In this document: piece after piece, positions 30,270 through 39,045 of the stretch
Layout: each line of letters starts with the position of its first letter
Numbering within the stretch: position 1 is the stretch's first letter
Assembly (NCBI RefSeq): GCF_016862635.1
Contig: NZ_BONI01000027.1
Location: 38,879-102,878 of the forward strand
Source of the DNA: Catellatospora coxensis
GTDB taxonomy: Bacteria > Actinomycetota > Actinomycetes > Mycobacteriales > Micromonosporaceae
Direction: 5' to 3'
Length of the DNA: 64,000 bases
Translations under genes and position numbers: made by a program
Notes under the pieces: generated by a model
Told to the model about the DNA's origin: nothing
Seen by the model: only the letters and a program-made list of their open reading frames with translations
The model's database searches: none

Positions 30270-30656
30270 ATGAGCGGGAACGGCGACACCGGCGAGCAGC
30301 CTCGTCCGACGATCGACCACATCATGGAACCGTTGTTGACGAACATGCCCAAGGTGACCGATTACAGTCCCGAGGGCATCACGGCGCTGGGAAACCCGAT
30401 CTCGATGCTGGTGCACAACACCGGCAAGACGCTGCTGGAGCTGTTCCTGGAACCGTCCGGGCAGGACTACTGGATGCAGCCGGGCGAGACGTTCACGGTC
30501 ACGTCGTACGGGCACTGGAACGATCATCCGTTCGAGGTCGCCCATGAGCCGGGCTGCGTCACCGTCTGGGCCACCTCGTGGTATGCCACGGTCTCCTTCC
30601 GCGACGGCTCCGAGGTCCCCGGTGGGCACCAGCGTCCGGCGGGCAAGTACGAGTAG
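30270..30656 (+). CDS. Hypothetical protein
   Basis: Predicted 128 residues, soluble, with no signal peptide. A beta-rich, Trp/Tyr-containing core from about residue 40 (Leu-Val-His-Asn-Thr-Gly-Lys-Thr-Leu, then Trp-Met-Gln-Pro-Gly-Glu-Thr-Phe-Thr-Val-Thr-Ser-Tyr-Gly) suggests a beta sandwich or small jelly roll, but I recognise no family. Starts at ATG 30261 and 30270 are both possible; CAGAAT lies 7 bases before 30270, near the leaderless pattern, so I chose that. It is divergent from the arginase-like gene. Confidence 0.55.
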   Translation: MSGNGDTGEQPRPTIDHIMEPLLTNMPKVTDYSPEGITALGNPISMLVHNTGKTLLELFLEPSGQDYWMQPGETFTVTSYGHWNDHPFEVAHEPGCVTVWATSWYATVSFRDGSEVPGGHQRPAGKYE

Positions 30657-30685
30657 GCCCGCGCGCCGCCCGTCTCACGCGGGCC
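30656..30685. terminator. Short hairpin at convergent gene ends
   Basis: GGCCCGCG (30656-30663) pairs with CGCGGGCC (30678-30685) across a 14-nt loop. It overlaps both gene ends, the hypothetical gene's stop and the TetR gene's stop at 30675, which are 18 bp apart. Confidence 0.5.
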
Positions 30686-31283
30686 CGCCGAACAGGCGGT
30701 CGAGGTGGTACATGAGGATCGCGAGCGCGGCGTCGCCGTCGCGCTGGCCGCCGAGCACGCTGGAGCCGAGGCCGTTGGTGAGCGCCAGCAGCCCGGCGGC
30801 GGCCGTCGGCGCGTCGAGGCCGGGATCGACCTGGCCTGCCTGCTGGGCGGTGCGCAGGTGCCCGGCTAGGAAACGTTCCAGCAGGTCGGGGTAGGTCGCG
30901 CCGTGGTCGGCGGCGAGCGCGGGCTCGGCCAGCACCAGGGTGTAGTACGCGGCGTAGGTCCTGGTCAGCCGCCGGCTCTCGGCGTCGGTCGGCAGGATCG
31001 CGGTGAGGGTGCCGTAGACGAGGCTGCGCGGGGTGGGCGGCAGGCCCAGGGCGCGGATGTGCGCCTCGACCCGGGCGGAGAGCTGCTCGCCGAGGTAGGC
31101 GAGCGCGCCGAGCAGCAGTTCCTGCTTGGTGTGGAAGTAGTACTGGACCAGGCGCAGGGATACGCCCGCCTCGGTGGCCACCTCGCGCATGCTCGCCGCC
31201 TGCAGGCCCTTGGTGCTGGCGATGCGCAGCAGGGCCTCACCGATCTGGCGGCGGCGCAGGTCGTGGTCCACGCGCTTGGGCAC
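30675..31283 (-). CDS. TetR-family transcriptional regulator
   Basis: Predicted 202 residues. N-terminal helix-turn-helix at about 10-55 (Arg-Arg-Gln-Ile-Gly-Glu-Ala-Leu, then Ser-Met-Arg-Glu-Val-Ala-Thr-Glu-Ala-Gly-Val-Ser) and a ligand-binding helical C-terminus. GTG 31283 is the start. It is divergent from an alpha/beta hydrolase gene; the 101-bp shared promoter contains a 16-bp palindrome and TATCAT/ATGATA repeats that are likely its operator. The hydrolase is therefore the probable target. Confidence 0.85.
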   Translation of the reverse strand: MPKRVDHDLRRRQIGEALLRIASTKGLQAASMREVATEAGVSLRLVQYYFHTKQELLLGALAYLGEQLSARVEAHIRALGLPPTPRSLVYGTLTAILPTDAESRRLTRTYAAYYTLVLAEPALAADHGATYPDLLERFLAGHLRTAQQAGQVDPGLDAPTAAAGLLALTNGLGSSVLGGQRDGDAALAILMYHLDRLFGGPA

Positions 31284-31342
31284 GGCGCTCCATCCGGTCT
31301 GGCGGTCGTGTCACGTCGGCCTATCATGCAACACGCGTTTGA

Positions 31343-31358
31343 TGATACGGTCGTATCA
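31343..31358. promoter_or_regulatory. TetR-type operator palindrome
   Basis: TGATACG-GT-CGTATCA is a 7+7 bp inverted repeat. TATCAT (31323-31328) and ATGATA (31342-31347) form a second, overlapping inverted repeat, so the region may bind two dimers. It lies 26 bp before the hydrolase ATG at 31385, which has a GGAGG site. Confidence 0.6.
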
Positions 31359-31384
31359 CAAAAATCGGCGGATCGGAGGCACCC

Positions 31385-32305
31385 ATGACCGAGGCACGGC
31401 TCAGCGCGTTCACCGGCGACAAGGCGCGTTCCAGGTTCCTGGCGGCCTACGGGCGCACCTTCGACAAGGTCTGGCCCGCTGACCACCGCCGCCTGGACGT
31501 GCCCACGTCCTTCGGCGTCACGCGGGTGTACCGCACCGGGCCGGCCGACGGTGTCCCCTTCGTGCTGCTACCGGGTGCGGGCGGCAACGCGCTGGGGTGG
31601 CACCGGCACGTCGCGCGATGGGGAGCGGAACGGCCGGTCATCGCGATCGACCCCGTCGGCGAACCCGGCTGCTCCACACAGGACCGCCCGCTGGCCGACG
31701 GCCGTGATCTGGCCCGCTGGCTCGACGAGGTGCTCGCCGGTCTGGACGTCGACCGCGTGCACGTCGTCGGGTGCTCGTACGGCGGCTGGATCGCCCTGCA
31801 GCACCAGCTGCACACGCCGGGCCGGGCCGCCTCGATCACGCTGCTGGACCCGGCGGGATTCGGCCTGATCACCAAACGGTTCCTCCTGTGGGTGATCCTC
31901 GGCGGGCTGGCCGGGCTCACGCCCCGCCCGCTGCGCCATCGCGCGGCCCGCCGGCTGCGCAACGCCACCCTGCTCGACGACGACCTCATGGGCCTGGCGC
32001 TGGCCTCGACCGGCTTCCGGCGGCGGCTGCCCGCCCCGCCCCCGCTCACCGACGACGAGCTGCGCCAGATCACCGTGCCAACGCTCGCCCTGCTCGGCGG
32101 GCGCAGCCAGATGTACGACGCGGCCCAGGTGGCCGCCCGCATCCGGGCGCTGATGCCGGCCGCCCGCGCCGACGTCGTCGCCGAGGCCGGTCACGACCTG
32201 CAGGTGCACAGCCCGGAACTCGTCATCGAGCGGGCCGCCGAGTTCGCGGCCGGTGCCGAGGCTGCGACCGGGGCAGCGGGACAGGGTCACCCCGAACCGG
32301 CATGA
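31385..32305 (+). CDS. Alpha/beta hydrolase
   Basis: Predicted 306 residues of the alpha/beta hydrolase fold. Oxyanion loop Leu-Pro-Gly-Ala-Gly-Gly-Asn, nucleophile Ser131 in Gly-Cys-Ser-Tyr-Gly-Gly, and His in Ala-Gly-His-Asp-Leu. A hydrophobic lid region at about 165-185 (Leu-Leu-Trp-Val-Ile-Leu-Gly-Gly-Leu-Ala-Gly-Leu) may help bind an apolar substrate. No signal peptide. Probably repressed by the divergent TetR regulator. GGAGG lies 5 bases before ATG 31385. Confidence 0.8.
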   Translation: MTEARLSAFTGDKARSRFLAAYGRTFDKVWPADHRRLDVPTSFGVTRVYRTGPADGVPFVLLPGAGGNALGWHRHVARWGAERPVIAIDPVGEPGCSTQDRPLADGRDLARWLDEVLAGLDVDRVHVVGCSYGGWIALQHQLHTPGRAASITLLDPAGFGLITKRFLLWVILGGLAGLTPRPLRHRAARRLRNATLLDDDLMGLALASTGFRRRLPAPPPLTDDELRQITVPTLALLGGRSQMYDAAQVAARIRALMPAARADVVAEAGHDLQVHSPELVIERAAEFAAGAEAATGAAGQGHPEPA

Positions 32306-32368
32306 TGCCGTCGGCTCACCAGGCGCGACCCGGTGGGCCGACGACCCGGCCGCAGGGCTGCTGTGATC

Positions 32369-32905
32369 TCAGCCGAGGGCGGCGACCAGCCGTTCGCCGT
32401 CCGGCCAGGGGCCGTGACCGCTGGCCGTCTCGATGTGGCCGGCGTCGCCCGCGTCGTACAGTTCCGCGCCCCAGTCGGCGGCGTACTGCTCGAACTGCGG
32501 AAACGTCGTGTACGGGTCGGTGCGGCTGGCCACCAGGACCGTGCGGAACGGCAGCTTCTCGCGCGGCACCACCACTGACACGAAATCAGGCGTGTCATCC
32601 GGGCCCGGTATCCATGCGGGGTCGAGGTAGGGCGGCGTGACCAGCAGCGCGGCACGCACCGGACCGGCATGGCGAGCCGCCCACACCACGGTGGTGAGGC
32701 ACCCGGCGCTGTGCGCGATCAGCACGGCGGGCTCGTCGTCGGCCATGACCGCCTCGTGCAGCGCGGCCACCCGCTCCTCCAGCGTCAACGGCGGCCCCGG
32801 CGGGTAGGGTGCCCACCGGTACTCGGGGTGCGCGTCGGCCCAGCGTCGTTGCCAGTGCTCCGGCTTGGGAATCCCGCGCCCCGGCACCAGCAGATGTCGC
32901 GTCAT
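32369..32905 (-). CDS. RBBP9/YdeN-type serine hydrolase
   Basis: Predicted 178-residue compact alpha/beta hydrolase. Nucleophile Ser66 in Ala-His-Ser-Ala-Gly-Cys, acid in Ser-Arg-Thr-Asp-Pro-Tyr and histidine in Ala-Gly-Asp-Ala-Gly-His, the standard RBBP9 triad; also the Trp-rich N-terminal Pro-Glu-His-Trp-Gln-Arg-Arg-Trp typical of the family. Biological substrate unknown. ATG 32905 lies 6 bases after TACCCT, implying a leaderless mRNA. The 232-bp region between it and the ABC genes shows no clear feature. Confidence 0.85.
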   Translation of the reverse strand: MTRHLLVPGRGIPKPEHWQRRWADAHPEYRWAPYPPGPPLTLEERVAALHEAVMADDEPAVLIAHSAGCLTTVVWAARHAGPVRAALLVTPPYLDPAWIPGPDDTPDFVSVVVPREKLPFRTVLVASRTDPYTTFPQFEQYAADWGAELYDAGDAGHIETASGHGPWPDGERLVAALG

Positions 32906-33137
32906 CGGCCGAGGGTAGCCGTGACGGCCGTGTCCTGCCGGACCGTACGCCGGCCGGGCAAGGCGGCAACGGGCCGCGAGCCGACCGCCACTCCCCCGGC
33001 TGGACAGGCCTGACCAGCGGCCGAAGGCGGCGGAGAAACCGGCCCGTCCGGGCGTGAAACCGCGGCGAAGGCGTGGTGGAACCGGCGCGGCGGATGCTGT
33101 CTCCTGACCGGCCGACGCCGGTCGCGAGGGAGCGAAG

Positions 33138-34136
33138 ATGAATCACATTCCCGCGGTACACGCGGAAGGCCTGGTGAAGTCGTTCGGTGACTTCCGTGCC
33201 GTCGACGGGGTCGACCTGCACGTCGCCCAGGGTGAGATCTACGGCGTGCTGGGCCCCAACGGCGCCGGCAAGACCACCATGCTCAAGATGCTGGCCACGC
33301 TGCTGCCCATCGACGGGGGCCGGGCGGAGATCTTCGGCGTGGACGTGCGCCGGGACCCGCACCGCACCCGGCAGCTGCTCGGCGTCACCGGGCAGTACGC
33401 GTCGGTGGACGAGAACCTGACCGCCAACGAGAACCTGTGGCTGTTCGGCCGGCTGCAGGGCGTGGCCGGCAAGGCGGCCCGGAACACCGCCGCCCAGCTG
33501 CTGGAGCAGTTCGGCCTCCAGGAGGCGGCGGACAAGCCGATCTCCCAGTTCAGCGGTGGCATGCGGCGGCGGCTCGACCTGGCCGCCAGCCTGATCACCC
33601 GGCCGCCGCTGATCTTCCTGGACGAGCCGACCACCGGCCTGGACCCGCGTACCCGGGGACAGATGTGGGACACGATCCGCGAACTGGTCGCCGGGGGCTG
33701 CACGGTCCTGCTGACCACGCAGTACCTGGACGAGGCCGACCAGCTCGCCGACCGGATCGCGGTCATCGACCGGGGCCGCAAGGTCGCCGAGGGCACCCCC
33801 GACGAGCTGAAGGCGTCCGTGGGCAACTCGACGCTGCGGCTGCGGCTGACCGACGCCGCCGACCAGGCGGCAGCGGCCGAGGTCGTACGGCAGCTGCTCG
33901 GCGAGGACCCGGTGCTCAGCCCCGAGTCGGGACGGATGAACGTGGCGCTCGACGCCGCGGACCGGGCCGCCGACGTGCTCATCCGCCTGCGCGAGGCGGG
34001 CATCGGCATCACCTCGGTGAGCGTCGACGCGCCGACCCTCGACGAGGTGTTCCTGGCTCTCACCGGGCATGACACCGGCGACAGCCCCGACCAGCCCGCG
34101 AACGCGGACGAGCGCCAGCTGGAGGCGGCCCGATGA
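33138..34136 (+). CDS. DrrA-type ABC exporter ATPase
   Basis: Predicted 332-residue ATPase of a drug-exporter ABC system. Walker A Gly-Pro-Asn-Gly-Ala-Gly-Lys-Thr-Thr at about 39-47, signature Phe-Ser-Gly-Gly-Met-Arg-Arg-Arg near 143, Walker B Leu-Ile-Phe-Leu-Asp-Glu-Pro-Thr, H-loop region Thr-Thr-Gln-Tyr-Leu-Asp-Glu-Ala-Asp, and the DrrA-type C-terminal extension ending Asp-Glu-Val-Phe-Leu-Ala-Leu-Thr-Gly. It overlaps the permease gene by 4 bp (ATGA). A GGGAG site precedes ATG 33138. Confidence 0.9.
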   Translation: MNHIPAVHAEGLVKSFGDFRAVDGVDLHVAQGEIYGVLGPNGAGKTTMLKMLATLLPIDGGRAEIFGVDVRRDPHRTRQLLGVTGQYASVDENLTANENLWLFGRLQGVAGKAARNTAAQLLEQFGLQEAADKPISQFSGGMRRRLDLAASLITRPPLIFLDEPTTGLDPRTRGQMWDTIRELVAGGCTVLLTTQYLDEADQLADRIAVIDRGRKVAEGTPDELKASVGNSTLRLRLTDAADQAAAAEVVRQLLGEDPVLSPESGRMNVALDAADRAADVLIRLREAGIGITSVSVDAPTLDEVFLALTGHDTGDSPDQPANADERQLEAAR

Positions 34137-34981
34137 CCCTGCAGATGACCAAGCCGGTGGCGGTGGCCCCGCGGCGGCTGACACCCGACGACGTCGCCAC
34201 CCGTACGACGTCGCACAACAGCCTGCGCGAGACGGTCGGCCAGACGATGTCGATGGCGTGGCGGGCGACGAAGAAGATGCGCCGCAACCCGGAGCAGTTC
34301 TTCGACGTCACCATCCAGCCGCTGCTGTTCACGGCGATGTTCGCGTACCTGCTCGGCGGCGGCCTGTCCGGCAGCGTGCAGGCGTACCTGCCGCTGGTGA
34401 TCCCGGGCATCCTGGCGCAGACCGCGCTGACGGCGTGCATGGCCACCGGCGTGCAGCTGCGCGAGGACATGGAGAAGGGGGTGTTCGACCGGTTCAAGTC
34501 GCTGCCGATGGCCCGGATCGCGCCGCTGGCCGGGCCCATGGTCGCCGACCTGCTGCGGTACGCGATCGCCTCGACGCTGACCTTCCTCACCGGTATCGCG
34601 ATGGGCTACCGCCCCGGCGGCGGAGCGGTCGGCGTGGTGCTGGCGATCCTGCTCACGATGATCGCCGGCTGGTCGCTGGCCTGGGTGTTCACCTGGGTCG
34701 GCACGCTGGCCCGCAGCGCGCAGAGCGTCCAGGGCATCTCCATGATGATCATGTTCCCGCTGACGTTCATGTCCAACGCGCTGGTCCCGGTCGAGACCCT
34801 GCCGGGCTGGCTCGCCGCGTTCGTGAAGGTCAACCCGGTCTCGTACGTGGTCACCGCCACCCGCGACCTGGCCAACGACGGCCAGGTCACCGGGCACGTC
34901 GGGTGGGCGCTCGTGGCCTGTGCCGCGGTCATCGCGATCTTCGCGCCGCTGTCGGTGCGCAGCTACAAGCGCCACCTGTAG
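34133..34981 (+). CDS. DrrB-type ABC-2 permease
   Basis: Predicted 282 residues with six hydrophobic segments and a charged N-terminus (first membrane segment near residue 60); ABC-2 membrane type with Gly-Val-Gln-Leu-Arg-Glu-Asp-Met-Glu-Lys-Gly in the coupling region. It forms an exporter with the ATPase before it; substrate unknown (antibiotic, lipid or metabolite). ATG overlaps the ATPase stop codon. It is convergent with the SARP regulator gene, only 3 bp apart stop to stop. Confidence 0.9.
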   Translation: MTLQMTKPVAVAPRRLTPDDVATRTTSHNSLRETVGQTMSMAWRATKKMRRNPEQFFDVTIQPLLFTAMFAYLLGGGLSGSVQAYLPLVIPGILAQTALTACMATGVQLREDMEKGVFDRFKSLPMARIAPLAGPMVADLLRYAIASTLTFLTGIAMGYRPGGGAVGVVLAILLTMIAGWSLAWVFTWVGTLARSAQSVQGISMMIMFPLTFMSNALVPVETLPGWLAAFVKVNPVSYVVTATRDLANDGQVTGHVGWALVACAAVIAIFAPLSVRSYKRHL

Positions 34982-34984
34982 CGG

Positions 34985-37900
34985 TCAGCGGGCCCCGATC
35001 CGCTCGACCAGGCTCCGCGCCTCGTCGAGCAGGTCGGGGCCGCGCCGGTCGCCGAACTCGGCGGCCAGCTCGGCCAGCAGCCCGGGTGCCCGCCCCTCGG
35101 CCTGGGCGGCGATCCGCTCCCAGGCCAGCGTGGGCATGGTCCGGTTGTACGCGAAACGGTCCGCCAGCGCGATCAGCCGCACCGCGTCCGGGACCGGCAG
35201 CGCGTCACGCAGCAGCCCCCACCCGCCGAGCGCCAGCAGCACCAGCCCGCAGACCGGATAGTCCAGGTACGGATGGTCCGGGTCGAGCACCTGCAACGCC
35301 TGGTCACGGGCCCGGGTGAACAGCGCCGCGCCGATCGGGTCGCCGGCCGGGGCGTAGTAGGCGTGCGCGGCCAGGCTCGTCGCCTCGGCCACCAGCACCC
35401 ACGGCTCCAACCCGCTCGCCGCGATGGCCGGGATCCGCAGCTCCCGCACCCGTACACACGCCGCGCGGTAACCGGCCAGCCCGGCCTCGACCTCGCCCCG
35501 GGCCAGCGCCAGCTCGGCCTTGCCCAGGTCGAAGGCGAGCCGGCCGGCCAGCGGCACATCGGACTCCGTCGCGTCGTCGAGGTCGGCGAGCTGCGCGGCG
35601 GCGGCGTCGATGTCCCCGTCGGAGATCATGACGAGGGCGAGCATCGACCGCAGCTGGATGGCGTCGTCGCGGGCGCCGAGCCGGTCGAGCACCGGCAGCG
35701 CGGCGTGGGCGTGGACCGCGGCCTCCTTCGCCCGGCCGAGCTGCATCGCGAGCTGCGCGGCCATGGTGTGCATGATCGCCTGCGACCAGGGTCCGACGGT
35801 CTCGTCGGCGAGCAGCAGCCCGCGTTCGGCGGCGTCCATGGCCGCGTCCGGGTCGCCCATGTTCTCCAGGGCCTGGCTCAGCCACGGCAACGCCAGCGCG
35901 GCGACCTCCCGGTCCGCGGAGGCGGCGTGCGCCCGCAGCTGCCGCAGGAAGCCGTCGGCCGACCGCGGGTCGATGTCGGTCAGCATGGTGACCATGGCGG
36001 CGATCCACGGGTCGCCGGTGCCCGGCCCGATCGCCCGCAAGGTTTCCCGCAGCCGGTCGGAATGGGGCGAGTTGGCGACCAGGGAGCCGTTGAGGGTCAT
36101 CGAGATCGCCACCCGGGTGGCGTCGGCGAGGTCCGGCGGAGGCGTCCAGCCGTCGACCACCTGCGCGGCCGCTTCGATCAGGACCAGCAGCCGGGGGTGC
36201 TCACCCAGGATGATCCAGTAGCCGGCCAGCGCGGCGAGGATCTGCACCGCCGCGGCCGGGTCAGGCGCGGCGAAGGTCCGGCGCAGCACGTCGGAGAGGT
36301 TGGTCTCCTCGGGGCGGATCTCGTCGACGACGTCGAACTGCCTGGGGCTGAACAGGGCACGGGCGTGCCGGGCGGAGAAGGCGACCGCCCAGCCGCGCTG
36401 GGCCCGCTCGGCAGCGCCGTCCTCACCGGCGTCGACCAGCTGCATCCGGCCGAACTCGCGCACGGTCTCCAGCATCCGGTAGCGCACGCCGCCCGGTCCG
36501 GTCTCCACGACGGTCAGCAGGGACTGGTCGGCCAGGTCCTGGACCGCGGCGAGCGCGTCGTCGCCGAGCACCGCCTCGGCGGCGGCGAGGGTGAACCCGT
36601 CGTGGAACACCGACAGCCAGCGCAGCGCCCGGCGTTCGCGTTCGGCGAGCAGGTTCCACGACCAGTCGATGACGGCCAGCAGGGTCTGGTGCCGGTCGGG
36701 TGCGCTGCGGTCCCCGCCGCGCAGCAGCGCGAACCGGTTCTCCAGGCGGCGGGCGATGTCGGCGACGGCCATCACGCGCACCTTCGCGGCCGCGAGCTCG
36801 ATGGCGAGCGGGAGCCCGTCGAGCCGCTCGACGATCTCGGCCACCACCGGGTCGGTGCCGTCGAGGTGCACGTCCGGCCGCGCCGCCAGGGCCCGCCGGC
36901 GGAACAGCTCGGCCGCGTCGGCGGTGTCCAGCTCGGCCAGCGGGTAGACGTGCTCGGCGGCGATGGCCAGCGGCGCCCGGGTCGTGGTGAGCACGCGCAG
37001 CTCGCGGGTGGTGGCGGCGAGGTAGGCGACGAAGTCGGCGACGGCGTCGACGATGTGCTCGCAGTTGTCCAGGATCAGCAGGCTCGGCGCCTGGTCGAGG
37101 TAGCCCGCGATGCGGGCGCGCACGTCGGCGCGCTGCTCGGGGGTGAGGGTGCGCCGGCCGCTGACCGAGTCCCGTACGCCCAGCGCCGACCCGATCTCGC
37201 CGACCAGGTCGTCGGGTGCGGTGACGCCGACGAGCTCGACGAAGTGCACCACCGGGGCCGGGTGCTCGCGGCCGAGCACGTGGGCCAGCCTGGTCTTGCC
37301 CAGCCCGCCCGGCCCGACGATGGACACCACCCGGTACGCGGCCAGCAGTGCCTGCAACCGGCGGATGTCGCCTGCCCGGCCGAGCAGCGCGGTCGCCTCG
37401 TAGCGCAGGCCCGCCCGGACCGGGCTGTCCTGGACGAGCAGCTCGCGGTGGACCCGGCGCAGCTCGGGGCCGGGGTCGGCGCCGACGCGGTCACGCAGGT
37501 CGGCGCGGTATGCCTCGTACCGGCTCAACGCGGCACCGGCGCCGCGGACCGCCGCCTCACCCCGCAGCAGGTCCGCGAGCAGGCCTTCGTCGGCGGGATC
37601 GACGCCCCACGCCTCGGTCAGGGTCGGCAGCGCGTCGGTGTGCTCACCGAGCCTGACCTTGGCCCGGGCCGACAGCAGCCGGGCCTGGTCGAGGTCGTGT
37701 TCGGCCGCGCGCCGCAGGGCGGCGAGCGGGCCGGGTCCGTCTCCGGCGGCGACGGGGCCGAGCGCGACGGCTTCGGCGGCCAGGTCGGCCGCGCGTGCCG
37801 GGTCGGACTCGAACACGGCCCGGGCCGCGGCGAGCCGGTCGGCGAGCAGCTGGGTGTCCACCTGCGCCCGGTCGACGCCCAGGCGGTAGCCGTCGCCGTC

Positions 37901-38131
37901 GCGGACCACCGAGTCCGGGCCGTGCGCGGTCCTGGTCCGGGAGACCAGCACCTGCAGCGCCTTGAGCGGATTGGCGGGGACGTCCTCGTCCCAGATGAGG
38001 TCGACGAGCCGGGTGGAGCCGACCGTGCGCCCGGCGGCGGCGAGCGCGGCGAGCAGCGCCTGCGGCCGCTCGCCCTGCACCGGCTCGCCGTCCCAGCGCA
38101 CCGTTTCCAGCAGGGACAGGATGATCGGCAC
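34985..38131 (-). CDS. SARP/AfsR-type regulator with NB-ARC and TPR regions
   Basis: Predicted 1048 residues. OmpR/SARP-type DNA-binding domain at about 1-90 (Glu-Arg-Pro-Gln-Ala-Leu-Leu-Ala-Ala-Leu), bacterial transcriptional activator domain at about 95-235, NB-ARC-type ATPase with P-loop Gly-Pro-Gly-Gly-Leu-Gly-Lys-Thr at about 271-278 and Leu-Leu-Ile-Leu-Asp-Asn-Cys-Glu-His at about 352, then long TPR-like helical repeats to the C-terminus. Such proteins activate secondary-metabolism or stress genes on binding effector and ATP. GTG 38131 lies 6 bases after TAGACT (leaderless pattern). The adjacent ABC exporter is a tempting but unproved target. Confidence 0.85.
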   Translation of the reverse strand: MPIILSLLETVRWDGEPVQGERPQALLAALAAAGRTVGSTRLVDLIWDEDVPANPLKALQVLVSRTRTAHGPDSVVRDGDGYRLGVDRAQVDTQLLADRLAAARAVFESDPARAADLAAEAVALGPVAAGDGPGPLAALRRAAEHDLDQARLLSARAKVRLGEHTDALPTLTEAWGVDPADEGLLADLLRGEAAVRGAGAALSRYEAYRADLRDRVGADPGPELRRVHRELLVQDSPVRAGLRYEATALLGRAGDIRRLQALLAAYRVVSIVGPGGLGKTRLAHVLGREHPAPVVHFVELVGVTAPDDLVGEIGSALGVRDSVSGRRTLTPEQRADVRARIAGYLDQAPSLLILDNCEHIVDAVADFVAYLAATTRELRVLTTTRAPLAIAAEHVYPLAELDTADAAELFRRRALAARPDVHLDGTDPVVAEIVERLDGLPLAIELAAAKVRVMAVADIARRLENRFALLRGGDRSAPDRHQTLLAVIDWSWNLLAERERRALRWLSVFHDGFTLAAAEAVLGDDALAAVQDLADQSLLTVVETGPGGVRYRMLETVREFGRMQLVDAGEDGAAERAQRGWAVAFSARHARALFSPRQFDVVDEIRPEETNLSDVLRRTFAAPDPAAAVQILAALAGYWIILGEHPRLLVLIEAAAQVVDGWTPPPDLADATRVAISMTLNGSLVANSPHSDRLRETLRAIGPGTGDPWIAAMVTMLTDIDPRSADGFLRQLRAHAASADREVAALALPWLSQALENMGDPDAAMDAAERGLLLADETVGPWSQAIMHTMAAQLAMQLGRAKEAAVHAHAALPVLDRLGARDDAIQLRSMLALVMISDGDIDAAAAQLADLDDATESDVPLAGRLAFDLGKAELALARGEVEAGLAGYRAACVRVRELRIPAIAASGLEPWVLVAEATSLAAHAYYAPAGDPIGAALFTRARDQALQVLDPDHPYLDYPVCGLVLLALGGWGLLRDALPVPDAVRLIALADRFAYNRTMPTLAWERIAAQAEGRAPGLLAELAAEFGDRRGPDLLDEARSLVERIGAR

Positions 38132-38185
38132 CCGCCAAGTCTAAGCTCGCCGGGAAATCGCCACCTCGAACCGGGTCTTCGCCCG

Positions 38186-38935
38186 TCAGCAGTCCGGATA
38201 CGCGGCCGGCTCGGGCCACACCAGCATGACCAAGGGGGTCCGTTCGTCGCCGCGCGAGCACGGCTGCCGCTGCGAGACCTGCGCGGAGGGAATGTTCACC
38301 ACCCGCCGGTCGTCTTCGAGCATGACGGTGAACCATGCGCCGTCCTCGTCGAGGATGTATCCGACGACCGGACCCGATGTGGACTGGGTGATGCGCTCCA
38401 CCGGGATCCACGGCGTGTCGCGGGTGGCGACCCAGAGCCAGCCGAGCAGCCCGAACACGGCGAGCCCGACGGCGAGCGGCGTATTGTGCGCCGACTTCGG
38501 CTCGCGCAGGACGAACGGCAGTTCTCCCGGGTCGCGGCCCTTGGCGAGCAGTCGCCTGCGTATCCATACGATGAGGAAGCTCGACCCGATGCTCGCGACC
38601 GCCACCACCAGGTAGATCAGCAGGTAGCCGGTCGGGATCGTGGCGAAGGCGAGGATCGACGCGATCACGGCGGCGATGACGGGGCCGCGCAGGCTGTGCC
38701 CTGCCCAGGCGGCCGCGATCAGCGCGGGATAGGTCAACACCATGGGCAGGTAGCCGAGCGACGGCAGCCCTGCCACCAGCGCGGCGATCGTGACGTTGAG
38801 CCCGCCCTGCGAGGTGAACAGTGCCGCCATCGTGTATTCGTTGCCGTGGGCTACCGACCAGATCTTCGTCAGGACGGTGACGCCGACCGCGATCGCGATC
38901 ACCAGACTCAGGTGATCCTTGATCCAGGCGCCCAT
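38186..38935 (-). CDS. Multi-pass membrane protein, function unknown
   Basis: Predicted 249 residues with six or so hydrophobic segments in the first 130 residues and one near 155-175, then a soluble C-terminal domain of about 75 residues with Val-Gly-Tyr-Ile-Leu-Asp-Glu-Asp-Gly-Ala-Trp-Phe. I recognise no family. ATG 38935 lies 6 bases after TAGGCT. It is upstream of and transcribed towards the SARP gene (54 bp gap) but likely separate, since the SARP gene has its own -10 box. Confidence 0.6.
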   Translation of the reverse strand: MGAWIKDHLSLVIAIAVGVTVLTKIWSVAHGNEYTMAALFTSQGGLNVTIAALVAGLPSLGYLPMVLTYPALIAAAWAGHSLRGPVIAAVIASILAFATIPTGYLLIYLVVAVASIGSSFLIVWIRRRLLAKGRDPGELPFVLREPKSAHNTPLAVGLAVFGLLGWLWVATRDTPWIPVERITQSTSGPVVGYILDEDGAWFTVMLEDDRRVVNIPSAQVSQRQPCSRGDERTPLVMLVWPEPAAYPDC

Positions 38936-39045
38936 GCTGCGAGCCTAAATGGTGCAAACCGGGGATGATCGCTGACCGGCCGATCCGGTCGGCGTGCCGG
39001 CTGGATACGTGGCCGAAGCTCGACGCCGCCCGTCGCCCTGGAGAG

